DNA from: a virus
Virus record (IMG/VR): IMGVR_UViG_3300044675_002196
Location: 1 to 43,072 of that record
Direction: 5' to 3' (one strand)
Length of the DNA: 43,072 bases
The position numbers and the translations under genes were made by a program. Positions within the stretch are counted from its first letter, which is position 1. Every line of letters begins with the position of its first letter. Positions 5,698 to 13,864 of the stretch are shown here, piece by piece. The notes beneath the pieces were generated by a model, which was not told the origin of the DNA, made no database searches, and worked only from the letters and a program-made list of their open reading frames with translations.

Positions 5698-8600
5698 TAT
5701 TCTACATCCTCCATTATTACTGTTCCATCTTTTGTTTTTCCAAAAGAAAATTTATAAGAGTGTCCTTCTTCAATCTTCATGTATGCCCTAGCAAAAGATG
5801 TTGGGAATACTGTAACTGAGTGTAACTTACGATCAGTATCGGCTAATACTAAGGATGCCATCTTCTTTCCAGCCTTTGTAATTCTTGGCTTAAAAGAAAC
5901 AACAAATAGTTCTTCGTCTTTATAAGGAAGCTGGCGGTAGTTAAGAATCTTTACAAGTCCAGATTCAGAACTCCTAGTCTCGTCAGCAGGGATGGCAGTA
6001 ACAATACGATTATCGCTGCATAAAAGAACATAAGTTTTGCCAGACTCAATACTTGTTTGTTCATCATCAAAGATACCTACACTTCCAGTTTTATCTAGTA
6101 TTTCAACACGTGACCAACCTTTGCCACGCTTAATTGTTTTGATCATTCCCATAAGAATAAATGCACCCTTTTCTTCAAAGTCACAGACCTCATCCATAAA
6201 GGCATAGTAGTGCTGTGGCACAGAAGTTTGAAACTCTGGAAGATTTAGATACTCATATAAGTTTTGACGGATCTCTTCGTCATTACGTGGGTTGTCAGTA
6301 AAGGTTGCTCCACCCACAGCCCTAAGAGCAGCAAGAGCACGACTGTTTACGCCACTACCTTTTGTAAAGGTAAACTCTTCTAGGTGCTTGTAGTCTCTGA
6401 ATGGACGTGCATCCATGTACTTGTTAGCAATGTTATCACTAATGTACTTGATTGCTGTTAGTCCAAACCTAATTCCCTTACCCTCAATCTTAAAGTCAGC
6501 ATCGGAGTCGTTGATGTGAGGAAGCTTTACCTTAATATTCATACGCTTTGCTTCAATAAGATATTCTGTACGAGCATCCTTGTCGCTCTCATTCTTTAGA
6601 ATAGCAAACATAAACTCTAGAGGGTGATAGTACTTTAACCAAGCTGTCCAGTATGACAATGTTGAATATGCTACAGCGTGAGACTTGTTAAAGGAGTAAC
6701 CTGCGTGTGCTTCAAAGTCGTGCCACAAGTCTTTTGCATCGTTAGGAGATAAGAACTTTGATGCACCTTCAACGAACTTGTCTTTAAACTTGTCAAACTC
6801 TTTAGCATCTTTTTTCTTACCAATAATCTTACGAACTTGGTCAGCTTCTGCCATGGTCATTCCACCAAGCTCTGTACAGGCTTGCATAACCTGCTCTTGG
6901 TACAAAATACATCCATATGTTTCTTGTGTAAATGTTTTCATTACTTGGTGGTGATAGCTAATGTTTTGCTTACCATGTTTACGAGCAATGTAATCTTTTC
7001 CAATAGTGTTCATAGCACCTGGACGAACAAGTGCGTTAGACGCAGCAAGTTCTGCAAAGTTTTTTACACCCATCTTAACAAGCAAGTTTGTATATGGTGT
7101 AGCTTCACACTGGAAAACACCTTTAGTGTATCCATCAGAAAGCATACGATAAACATTGGCATCTTCCATATTAATCTTATGAAGATCAACCTTGGTTCCA
7201 TTACGCTCTTCAACAATCTTAATAGTGTCTTGAATAACAGACAAGGTCTTTAGACCTAGAGCATCAATCTTAATTAGACCAATACGTTCTGCTTCTGCCA
7301 TGTCTACTGCTACTACTGGGATACGTTCTTTTGTTCCTGGTGCCGTGCGAGTTTCCATAGGAGCAAACTTAAAGATAGGTTGCTTAGATGTTACAACACC
7401 AGCAGCGTGAATACCAGTGCCACGAATACGACCACGTAGCTGGTCTCCATACTTTTCAATTTCTGGATACTTTTCACGGAACCATTCAGCCTGTTTAGAG
7501 TTACAGTAATCATCCCAAGTATCAACAACTTTCATAACTTTGTTGACATCAACAAGTGGAATGTTTAGCACACGAGCAATGTCACGAACAACACCTTTGT
7601 CTTTAAAGGTAAGGAAGGTTGCGATAGAAGCTACGTGTTTGTATTGTCTAACTAAGTAGTCTTTTACTTCATCACGACGGTTGTCCTGGATGTCTGTATC
7701 AATGTCTGGGAAGTCATTACGTTCTGGATTAATAAAACGGAAAAACAGTAAGCCATGTTTGATAGGATCAATGTCAGTAATGCCTAGTGTATAACAAAGC
7801 AAGGAGCCTGCAGCAGAACCACGACCTGGGCCTACCATAATGTTTTCTTTCTTTGCCCATGCAATCATAGAGCGAACTACCAAGAAGTAAGGACCAAAGT
7901 TTTTATCTTCAATAACTTTCATCTCTTCTTCAATTCGGTCAAGATATACCTGATCTTTGTCTAGTCCCATTTGGGTTAACCCTTCTAATGCAAGAGTTCT
8001 TAGTTCTGCATTAGGATTTTTATATTGTACTGGAAGAAGGTCTTGGTAGTCTTGAATGTCATAGTCTTCTATTTTATCTACGATGTCAAGAGTTGCTTGA
8101 TACATATCTTCACGATCAATACCTTGCTTTTCCATAGCTGCTTTCATCTCTTCATAGGAAAGCAAATGAATCTCAAAGTTTTTAAATGACATCTGACGGT
8201 CTGCACCATATAGATAATCAAGACGGTCCATTAAATTGTCATGCTTGCAAGACTTCTCATAGGTAACATCCTTTTCAGTCTTGTTAGAGTATGAGTTAAG
8301 AATAAGCTTTAGCTCTTGAATTTCTGCCTGAGATGGGTCAGAGTGGTGACAGTCAGGAGTTACAACTGGAGTAATTTTAAACTCATCTGCTAGATTAAGA
8401 ATGGTCTTGTTAATCTCTGGAGGATTGTGAGGCATTACCTCTAGGTAATAATCTTCACCAAAGGTAGACTTGCACCACTGAATATGTTCTTTTGCATAGG
8501 CTAGTTCATCTGCTTCAATTGCTTTAGCTAGGACACCAGAAAGGCATCCAGAAGTAATTATTAGACCTTCTTTGTATTCTTGAAGAATCTCCCAGTCAAT

Positions 8601-8969
8601 TCTTGGCTTCTTGTAGAAACCTTCTGTCCATGCAATTTCATTTAGCTTGTTAAGGTTTTCCAAACCTTTCTTGTTCTTAGCAAGAATAACTAAGTGGTTG
8701 TAGTTAAGATCTAGTGGGTCATTCTTTGCTTTCTTGTCTGTGTGGTCATGACGGTCTTTAGTTATGTACCCCTCAATTCCAAGAATTGGCTTGATACCCT
8801 TTTCTTTTGCAGCACGATACATCTCACGATGACCAGACAAAGAGCCGTGGTCAGTGATTGCAATGGCTGGCATACCTAGCTCAGCTGCACGGTCTACGTA
8901 CTCCTGTGGCGTTGCAATTCCATCAAATAGAGAGTAGTGGGTGTGAACGTGTAGTCCAGCGTAGTTCAT
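5697..8969 (-). CDS. dnaE: DNA polymerase III alpha subunit (DnaE-type) with PHP domain
   Basis: A 1090-residue C-family replicative polymerase, near the 1160 of E. coli DnaE. The N-terminal PHP domain (about residues 1-240) has HVHTH at 7-11, D16, ITDHGS with D40/H41, and a later TPDCHHSD, so its metal ligands look intact. The palm has GPGRGSAAG and the catalytic FPDIDTD near residue 420, with the third Asp in KIDALGL near 570. Finger and HhH regions follow, and a C-terminal OB fold begins near ILMGMIKTIKRGKGW. No separate DnaQ-type exonuclease is seen in the window, so PHP proofreading, as in actinobacterial DnaE1, is possible. The start ATG at 8969 has a weak AAGGA site. Confidence 0.93.
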   Translation of the reverse strand: MNYAGLHVHTHYSLFDGIATPQEYVDRAAELGMPAIAITDHGSLSGHREMYRAAKEKGIKPILGIEGYITKDRHDHTDKKAKNDPLDLNYNHLVILAKNKKGLENLNKLNEIAWTEGFYKKPRIDWEILQEYKEGLIITSGCLSGVLAKAIEADELAYAKEHIQWCKSTFGEDYYLEVMPHNPPEINKTILNLADEFKITPVVTPDCHHSDPSQAEIQELKLILNSYSNKTEKDVTYEKSCKHDNLMDRLDYLYGADRQMSFKNFEIHLLSYEEMKAAMEKQGIDREDMYQATLDIVDKIEDYDIQDYQDLLPVQYKNPNAELRTLALEGLTQMGLDKDQVYLDRIEEEMKVIEDKNFGPYFLVVRSMIAWAKKENIMVGPGRGSAAGSLLCYTLGITDIDPIKHGLLFFRFINPERNDFPDIDTDIQDNRRDEVKDYLVRQYKHVASIATFLTFKDKGVVRDIARVLNIPLVDVNKVMKVVDTWDDYCNSKQAEWFREKYPEIEKYGDQLRGRIRGTGIHAAGVVTSKQPIFKFAPMETRTAPGTKERIPVVAVDMAEAERIGLIKIDALGLKTLSVIQDTIKIVEERNGTKVDLHKINMEDANVYRMLSDGYTKGVFQCEATPYTNLLVKMGVKNFAELAASNALVRPGAMNTIGKDYIARKHGKQNISYHHQVMKTFTQETYGCILYQEQVMQACTELGGMTMAEADQVRKIIGKKKDAKEFDKFKDKFVEGASKFLSPNDAKDLWHDFEAHAGYSFNKSHAVAYSTLSYWTAWLKYYHPLEFMFAILKNESDKDARTEYLIEAKRMNIKVKLPHINDSDADFKIEGKGIRFGLTAIKYISDNIANKYMDARPFRDYKHLEEFTFTKGSGVNSRALAALRAVGGATFTDNPRNDEEIRQNLYEYLNLPEFQTSVPQHYYAFMDEVCDFEEKGAFILMGMIKTIKRGKGWSRVEILDKTGSVGIFDDEQTSIESGKTYVLLCSDNRIVTAIPADETRSSESGLVKILNYRQLPYKDEELFVVSFKPRITKAGKKMASLVLADTDRKLHSVTVFPTSFARAYMKIEEGHSYKFSFGKTKDGTVIMEDVE

Positions 8970-8987
8970 TAATGTCCTTCGTTAGTT

Positions 8988-9030
8988 AAATAAAGTTTTG
9001 AGATGGGTAGTTTTAGGAGATACCCAGCTC
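8988..9030 (-). terminator. Stem-loop after the ssDNA-binding protein gene, weak terminator
   Basis: On the minus strand GAGCTGGGTA (9030-9021) pairs with TACCCATCTC (9009-9000) around an 11-base loop, with one C/T mismatch. It is followed by AAAACTTTATTT, a broken U-tract. It lies 7 bases past the stop of the ssDNA-binding protein gene and before dnaE. It may trim expression from the abundant binding protein to the polymerase, or protect the mRNA 3' end. Confidence 0.5.
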
Positions 9031-9036
9031 AACTTT

Positions 9037-9699
9037 TTACCAGTCAGCGTTGCTAGTAGTTGCAGCACCTGGGCCATCAAAGCCTAGGTAGAAGCTCTCT
9101 TGCTCTGCGTATGGAACGTGGCGAACAACCTTGTCTAGATTAAACGGCTCAATGCCAGTCCAGTCAAAAGGTTCTGTGTCTGGTGCGGTTGGAATTAGAG
9201 TATAGTTTGTTTCAATACCCTGACCATTACGCTTCAGCTTCCACTGTAGGTTTGAAATTGATCCAGTCTCTAGAGCATATTCACGAATAGTGTCAAATGC
9301 TGATTGCTTTGAAATACCCTGAGACCATACAGCAACATATGGTGGCTCTAGACCATCGTCAATGACTACGTTGCAGTAGAAACGAAGACGTGCTCTCCAG
9401 CCAGCCTTTGGATCCTTACGGTGCATCTCTTCTGCCCAGTCACGACCTTCGCTATCCATGGTGTCTAAAGCCTTACGCTTGTAATCTTTTGGATTTGTGT
9501 GTTCCTTAACCACAACAGCTAGACCACGACTTGCGTCGTATCCAGATGAATCAGCATCTAGCTCTTCAATGAAACGAATCTTTGCAGATTGTCCATCAGC
9601 TAGCTTTACCCAACGAACCTTTGGCCCTGCAGATGGGTCTGACTTTGGCTTGCTATCTAGTAATGCATTAATGTTTGCTAGTCCTTTTACAATGCTCAT
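9037..9699 (-). CDS. Single-stranded DNA-binding protein, gp32-like
   Basis: A 220-residue protein matching the actinophage gp32-like ssDNA-binding group rather than bacterial SSB. Visible blocks: an N-terminal strand VRWVKLADGQSAKIRFIEEL (residues about 29-48), RLRFYCNVVIDDG, PPYVAVWSQGISKQSAF, NLQWKLKRNGQG and LDKVVRHVPYAEQESFYLG. These fit an OB-fold core that coats single strands at the fork. The C-terminus ends GAATTSNADW, a short flexible tail. It has a clear AAGGAG ribosome site, its own good promoter upstream and a hairpin downstream, as expected for a protein needed in large amounts. Confidence 0.78.
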   Translation of the reverse strand: MSIVKGLANINALLDSKPKSDPSAGPKVRWVKLADGQSAKIRFIEELDADSSGYDASRGLAVVVKEHTNPKDYKRKALDTMDSEGRDWAEEMHRKDPKAGWRARLRFYCNVVIDDGLEPPYVAVWSQGISKQSAFDTIREYALETGSISNLQWKLKRNGQGIETNYTLIPTAPDTEPFDWTGIEPFNLDKVVRHVPYAEQESFYLGFDGPGAATTSNADW

Positions 9700-9730
9700 G
9701 TTTTATTTCTCCTTATGTGTTTTCTTATTT

Positions 9731-10657
9731 TTAGTTTAGCATGTTTAGTATGGCTTTGTCAAATGATTCATCAAGGTTTTTAATATCTTCATTTGTCATA
9801 TCACCAATATCTTTATATTGTTTATCTAGTTGTATCACGCTAACACGAGCACCAAGACGTTCTACAATCTTGGATTTCATGTTACCGCCTGCTTCATCAT
9901 TGTCTGCAATAACTATAATGTTATTGAAGTATTTTTGTAGTAGGTCTATTTGTACATTAGATACGTTGGCTCCTAATGTAGCTACCGCTGGAAATCCACA
10001 CTGGTCTAAACGAATAACATCAAAGGAAGACTCTACAATATAGACCTTGCTTGACGTTTTAACCCTGTGTAGATTAAAGAGAACTTTGCTCTTTGGTAGT
10101 CCTGGTGTGTTCTTAAAGTCTTTTCCCTCAATTGATCTGCCAACAAAACCAACCTCCATACCATCTGGAGAATGAACTGGTATTGTAACCATGTCTTGCT
10201 TTTCAGAAAATCCCAAAGAAAACTTTTTAACAGAATCTTCTGTTATAAGTCTGCCTTCATAGTATCTCATTGCACGTGGAGACTCTAGAGCTTGTGAGTT
10301 TAAACGCTTAATCAAAACTTGGTCATACTGATTGTAGACTGGTTTTTCATGTAATTGTTTTTCAATGTCATAGGCTAAGTCTGCAAGAGTCTCTTTGCTT
10401 TTAATGTATCTTGCTGCCTCAAAATATGTTCTGCCACTCATTGTCATAACTAGCTGAGTAAGATCTGTTACGTGTTGGCAAGCAAAGCAATAAAATAATC
10501 CTGAAGACTTATCAACTTCTCCTGCTGGAGTTCTTGAGTTGTTGTGGTAAGGACAAAATATAATATAATCAGAATCAACCTCAGACATGATGTCTACACC
10601 TGCGCCAGTTAAGACACGTTTAATCTGTTCTTTTGTGTAAACTTCTTTTCTTTTCAT
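9731..10657 (-). CDS. DnaG-type primase, CHC2 zinc domain plus TOPRIM
   Basis: A 308-residue primase, much shorter than bacterial DnaG (about 580) because the C-terminal helicase-binding domain is absent. The zinc ligands are C35, H38, C57 and C60 (CPYH ... CFAC). The RNA polymerase core contains LGFSEKQDMVTIPV and GFVGRSI. The TOPRIM part has E209 (VYIVESSFDV) and the D252/D254 pair in ADNDEAGG. It primes DNA synthesis for the DnaE-type polymerase and should work with the DnaB-like helicase whose gene ends 14 bases upstream. An AGAGGA ribosome site precedes the ATG. Confidence 0.9.
   Translation of the reverse strand: MKRKEVYTKEQIKRVLTGAGVDIMSEVDSDYIIFCPYHNNSRTPAGEVDKSSGLFYCFACQHVTDLTQLVMTMSGRTYFEAARYIKSKETLADLAYDIEKQLHEKPVYNQYDQVLIKRLNSQALESPRAMRYYEGRLITEDSVKKFSLGFSEKQDMVTIPVHSPDGMEVGFVGRSIEGKDFKNTPGLPKSKVLFNLHRVKTSSKVYIVESSFDVIRLDQCGFPAVATLGANVSNVQIDLLQKYFNNIIVIADNDEAGGNMKSKIVERLGARVSVIQLDKQYKDIGDMTNEDIKNLDESFDKAILNMLN
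9733..9762 (-). promoter_or_regulatory. Candidate promoter for the ssDNA-binding protein gene
   Basis: The minus strand reads TTGACA (9762-9757), an 18-base spacer, then TAAACT (9738-9733), with TGC directly before the -10 (extended -10). It overlaps the last codons of the primase gene. The predicted leader to the ATG at 9699 is about 27 bases and includes AAGGAG. Confidence 0.55.
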
Positions 10658-10671
10658 CTGGGTGTTGTCCT

Positions 10672-11892
10672 CTAGTTGTCTTCCATGTCTTTGTACCTGT
10701 AGTATCCCTTGTCAAAGTCTGCTTGGACAAAGAAGTCTCCCATAAAACCATTTCTGTTTTTACGAAAGGCACACTCTATGATATCACTATTTGTAGCACG
10801 ACCAAGTGCTAAAACCCAGTCAGCATCGTAGGCAATCTGACGTGACCATGCAGTCTGACCTAGAGTAGGAACACCACTCAAGTCATTCACATCGTCAGGG
10901 GTAGCTGATGAGATAGCAATAATAGGAACTTCTTCACCAATAGCTAGAAGCTTTAACTCACGAGACAAATTCTTCATGCGAACAACTTCATTCTCAGACC
11001 TTTGGTTTGGAGACATAAGCTGTAGATAGTCAACAATAATAAAGTCAGGCCTATATTGATCAATTTTTCCACGAACAACTGATGGGTTAATTTCTCCACC
11101 AGAATCATTAGAGATAATATGAAACTCTGGTTTACCTGTCATCTCAACGTCATACCACTTCTTTAACATGTCTAGCTCAATCTCACCATTGCTAATCTTA
11201 CGATGTGACCAAATGCCTTCTCCCATAATCGTTAGAACACGATTACGAACTTCTGTCTCTGACATCTCTAGGGAAATGATTAGTGGTGACTTGCCTTGCT
11301 TCCATGCCTGTACCGCAAAATATAAAGCCATCCAGGACTTACCAATACCTGGATAAGCCAGGAATACCCCAAGCTGTCCTGGCATAATTCCAGATGGTAG
11401 ATAATTATCAAATCCTGGCAAATTGGTTTTAATACCAGTTATACCTAGAGCTCTTTGTGCTTTTACATTTTCAAAGTATGCAATTGTTGAGGCAAGATCT
11501 GTAACATCAATGTCACGAATAGTTGCTGTATTCTTTTTTAGTTCTGATGTTTTTGTAATAAGTTCTTCAAGAGCTTTGTTGCCCTCACCAGACTGGACCT
11601 CTCCTGCAGCAACACGAAGAATATCTTTTAGGCTATCTGTTAGATACTCACCTTGCAACTCTTCTAGATGATGCTTTGTTGATCCTATGTTCTCATCTAC
11701 AGCAAAGTCACGAAACTTTTCAATAACCAAATCTTTTGGAGGAACTGCTTGATTAATTTCAAAATACTTACGAATGAATTCCCAGATGTCTCCATGGGTC
11801 CTGAGTAGCTTTTCTACATCAGCTTGTAGCAAGACATGCATCTGCTTATCTTCAAGTAGTGCTGATATTACCTTTGACTCTGTGCTACTCAC
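10672..11892 (-). CDS. Replicative DNA helicase, DnaB-like
   Basis: A 406-residue RecA-fold hexameric helicase. A helical N-terminal region (about 1-125) precedes the motor domain. Walker A is AYPGIGKS at residues 179-186, ISLEMSETEV follows as motif H1a, and Walker B is DFIIVDYLQLM with D288. A later IIAISSATPDD takes the place of the usual polar sensor strand. The N-terminal domain looks shorter and more divergent than in bacterial DnaB (about 470 residues). It unwinds the fork ahead of the DnaE-type polymerase. The start is GTG at 11892, overlapping the upstream stop by 8 bases. Confidence 0.9.
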   Translation of the reverse strand: MSSTESKVISALLEDKQMHVLLQADVEKLLRTHGDIWEFIRKYFEINQAVPPKDLVIEKFRDFAVDENIGSTKHHLEELQGEYLTDSLKDILRVAAGEVQSGEGNKALEELITKTSELKKNTATIRDIDVTDLASTIAYFENVKAQRALGITGIKTNLPGFDNYLPSGIMPGQLGVFLAYPGIGKSWMALYFAVQAWKQGKSPLIISLEMSETEVRNRVLTIMGEGIWSHRKISNGEIELDMLKKWYDVEMTGKPEFHIISNDSGGEINPSVVRGKIDQYRPDFIIVDYLQLMSPNQRSENEVVRMKNLSRELKLLAIGEEVPIIAISSATPDDVNDLSGVPTLGQTAWSRQIAYDADWVLALGRATNSDIIECAFRKNRNGFMGDFFVQADFDKGYYRYKDMEDN

Positions 11893-12193
11893 TTAGCCAC
11901 CTTTTTGCCATCTCTCTACGCTCTGCTCGTTCTCTTTCATCTTTAGCCTTTTCATCCATTGCTTGCAAAAGTTTTTCTGCATTGTAAGCATAAAATGTCC
12001 AGCTGTTGGTTTGTGCTACTTCAAAATAATAGTACACTAGTCTTAGGGATAAGTCAAGACCAAAAGACTCAATAACAGCGTCAGCTGCCCATTGTTCTGA
12101 ATTTAAATTTAGTAATGGCTTAGCACCATACTTCTTCAAGTGTTGACTAGAGTAGGTGCCTAGCAAAGCCATACGGTCTTTGCGAGCTGCCAC
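11885..12193 (-). CDS. Small charged protein next to the helicase, unknown
   Basis: A 102-residue protein with a basic N-terminus, a central helical part (WAADAVIESFGLDLSLRLVYYYF at about residues 35-57 in part) and a highly charged C-terminal helix rich in Glu, Arg and Lys (KAKDERERAERREMAKRW). No named family is recognised. It starts with GTG at 12193, overlapping the previous stop, and its end overlaps the DnaB-like gene by 8 bases. The position and helical nature would fit a helicase loader or partner, but this is context only. Confidence 0.5.
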   Translation of the reverse strand: MAARKDRMALLGTYSSQHLKKYGAKPLLNLNSEQWAADAVIESFGLDLSLRLVYYYFEVAQTNSWTFYAYNAEKLLQAMDEKAKDERERAERREMAKRWLSE

Positions 12194-12399
12194 TATTCGT
12201 CTATCTCAGTCTTAGCTTCGTTAATTTTGTCTGCAAGTTTTGCTTCTACAAAACTGTAGACACGCTCAAAAGCTTCATTGACAGTCTCACTATCACGACG
12301 TGAGTCAACAACGCCAATATCAACTCTTAGAGACTGAAAGTTGCCTAGGTTAAGTGTATAACCTAGTGTAACGTTTACCTTGGTGTCTTCGTTGTTCAT
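12193..12399 (-). CDS. Small acidic protein of unknown function
   Basis: A 68-residue acidic protein. The first half is beta-rich, with VTLGYTLNLGNFQSLRVDIG, and the second half is a helix (NEAFERVYSFVEAKLADKI). Similar short proteins occur in replication clusters of other phages, but I do not know their function. It has a strong GGAGG ribosome site 8 bases before its ATG, stronger than its neighbours, and lies about 70 bases downstream of a good candidate promoter. It may be made in large amounts early in infection. Confidence 0.55.
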   Translation of the reverse strand: MNNEDTKVNVTLGYTLNLGNFQSLRVDIGVVDSRRDSETVNEAFERVYSFVEAKLADKINEAKTEIDE

Positions 12400-12418
12400 T
12401 TATTTACCCCTCCAGGCA

Positions 12419-12961
12419 TTATATTGATTCGCTCCAAACAGGAATGTATCTACCATCTTCTGTTCTTGTATAAGTCAGTATACCATCTCCCATGCGCCTT
12501 GTCAACTCTTGATTGGTAGGGGTCATATTGTTAGTAATAAGACCATCTTTTCTTGGTTGACCAATGTGTATTGACGCTAGGATACTGCGAATTTCTTTGA
12601 CTTGTGATTCTGAGTAGTAGCTTCTTATCTGCCACCCAGTTTTTCCATCCTTAGATGAACCCATAGGCTCTGGGATTACTCCCCTTTTCATCAAGCTTGG
12701 CATATACTTTTTATGACGATTAACTAACTTAGCAGTTTCTCCTACTGTATATGCACGTTCTCTATTGCGTTTAAAATCTGAGGTAAAACAAGTTTCCATT
12801 CTATCTTTAGTTATATTATAAAATGTAACCATTCCAGTAGAGCGACTTGTGTGATGTGGTCTTACAAGATCTCCATTTAAGAACCAAACTTTTTTATTGC
12901 CAGAAATTGCTGGGTCGCTATTATAAGTTTCTACTAAAAGACGTTTTTGTTTTTCTTGCAT
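12419..12961 (-). CDS. MerR-like winged-helix DNA-binding protein
   Basis: A 180-residue protein with a MerR/excisionase-type winged HTH at about residues 70-128: AYTVGETAKLVNRHKKYMPS, then KRGVIPEPMG, a wing with GWQIRSYYSESQVKEI. The N-terminal 65 residues may be a small beta domain (VWFLNGDLVRPHH, GMVTFYNI). It stands at the switch from tail genes to replication genes, so a regulatory or origin-binding role is plausible. The gene carries a candidate promoter for the replication genes within its own 3' part. Its ATG overlaps the stop of the upstream tail-tip gene (TAATG). Confidence 0.65.
   Translation of the reverse strand: MQEKQKRLLVETYNSDPAISGNKKVWFLNGDLVRPHHTSRSTGMVTFYNITKDRMETCFTSDFKRNRERAYTVGETAKLVNRHKKYMPSLMKRGVIPEPMGSSKDGKTGWQIRSYYSESQVKEIRSILASIHIGQPRKDGLITNNMTPTNQELTRRMGDGILTYTRTEDGRYIPVWSESI
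12477..12505 (-). promoter_or_regulatory. Candidate strong promoter for the replication genes
   Basis: The minus strand reads TTGACA (12505-12500), a 17-base spacer, then TATACT (12482-12477), with TGG just before it (extended -10). The start would be near 12470, inside the 3' end of the MerR-like gene. It would serve the 68-residue, 102-residue, helicase and primase genes. Confidence 0.6.
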
Positions 12962-13404
12962 TAATTTGGAATTCCGATTATAATTAGATTAACTGTTGTG
13001 GATGCATTTCCAGCAGTATCAAACCTAACTAAACCAGTTAATCCATTTGCATCAACACTTGTTAGCACAACAGTAGCTCCATCTCCTGCAGTATTAACAC
13101 CTCCAGTATTTACAATTGTTGCAGTTACGATTGGTGTGTATTTAAAATTTGCGTTAAATGGATACTCAAAAGTTTTTGTAGATCCAGCCAATGCTTGTCC
13201 AGCTGGAATGTTAACAGATCCACCAATCATTCTTACTTCTGAAGTTTTAATATCTTGTTTTCCAGCTGATGTTGTATCAATGCTTGTATAATTATATCCA
13301 GTTGTTGAAAGCTGGTCAGATAGTTGATTTACAGCATTAGTAATCTGGTAAATATAACTAACGTCAATTGGCTGCCCTCGTTCAGGTAGTGGTATTTTTG
13401 CCAT
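12961..13404 (-). CDS. Small tail tip or fibre protein
   Basis: A 147-residue, beta-rich protein. The N-terminus has LPERGQPIDVSYIYQITNAV, a helix that may trimerise, and the rest is Thr, Val, Ala and Gly rich strands (TYEF-like FEYPFNANFKYTPIVTATIV) ending in NLIIIGIPN. This is typical of C-terminal tip domains of tail fibres. It is the last structural gene before the replication block and has its own perfect-consensus promoter and a good AAGGAG site, so it may be made separately from the rest of the tail. A receptor-binding role is possible but not shown. Confidence 0.58.
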   Translation of the reverse strand: MAKIPLPERGQPIDVSYIYQITNAVNQLSDQLSTTGYNYTSIDTTSAGKQDIKTSEVRMIGGSVNIPAGQALAGSTKTFEYPFNANFKYTPIVTATIVNTGGVNTAGDGATVVLTSVDANGLTGLVRFDTAGNASTTVNLIIIGIPN

Positions 13405-13414
13405 GTTTTTCTCC

Positions 13415-13864
13415 TTATGATTCTATTATATTGTCTAGCTCACATATTGTCAAGACTTGTGATATTTCTTTAACAATGCTTTCAATCTGTATAACAACTT
13501 CTATTGAAGTCGTTCCAGCTGGAGCTATTATTGAATAAGTATGAATTGGCGATGTTCCGTGATAAAAAAAGGGGTCGCCATCAAAACTAACAAAAATATC
13601 ATACCTTGGACGATTAACTTCATCATCCCAAACAATTGTAACTGATGAACCAGAAACTGTTAATTCTCCTGAAACTTGTGGTGGCAAAGACTGTAAAGAA
13701 AAAACTGTTAATGGTGTTATTTCTGACCAGTGAGAAAACTTATTTCTGTCTTCTGACACAATACGGTATCTTAGAAGGTGTCCATAAACATCTTCTGCTA
13801 ACTTTGCTAAAGGGGGAAAGTCTTCTTTTTTAATAATAACTTTTTTAATTCCAGAATCAGCCAC
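13415..13864 (-). CDS. Small tail protein with fibronectin-III-like fold
   Basis: A 149-residue protein. After a short helical start, residues about 30-50 read LRYRIVSEDRNKFSHWSEI, followed by a section resembling a fibronectin type III repeat (VSGSSVTIVWDDEV, RYDIFVSFDG, HTYSIIAPAGTTSIEVVIQ). Such folds decorate tail tips and fibres. The start is GTG at 13864, overlapping the stop of the upstream fibre gene (TAGTG), with no strong ribosome site; it is probably coupled. Its 3' end carries the promoter of the next gene. Confidence 0.58.
   Translation of the reverse strand: MADSGIKKVIIKKEDFPPLAKLAEDVYGHLLRYRIVSEDRNKFSHWSEITPLTVFSLQSLPPQVSGELTVSGSSVTIVWDDEVNRPRYDIFVSFDGDPFFYHGTSPIHTYSIIAPAGTTSIEVVIQIESIVKEISQVLTICELDNIIES
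13425..13453 (-). promoter_or_regulatory. Perfect-consensus sigma70 promoter
   Basis: The minus strand reads TTGACA (13453-13448), exactly 17 bases, then TATAAT (13430-13425). Both hexamers match consensus fully. The predicted start near 13418 gives a leader of about 15 bases holding AAGGAG ahead of the ATG at 13404. It lies inside the 3' end of the upstream tail gene. Confidence 0.8.
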
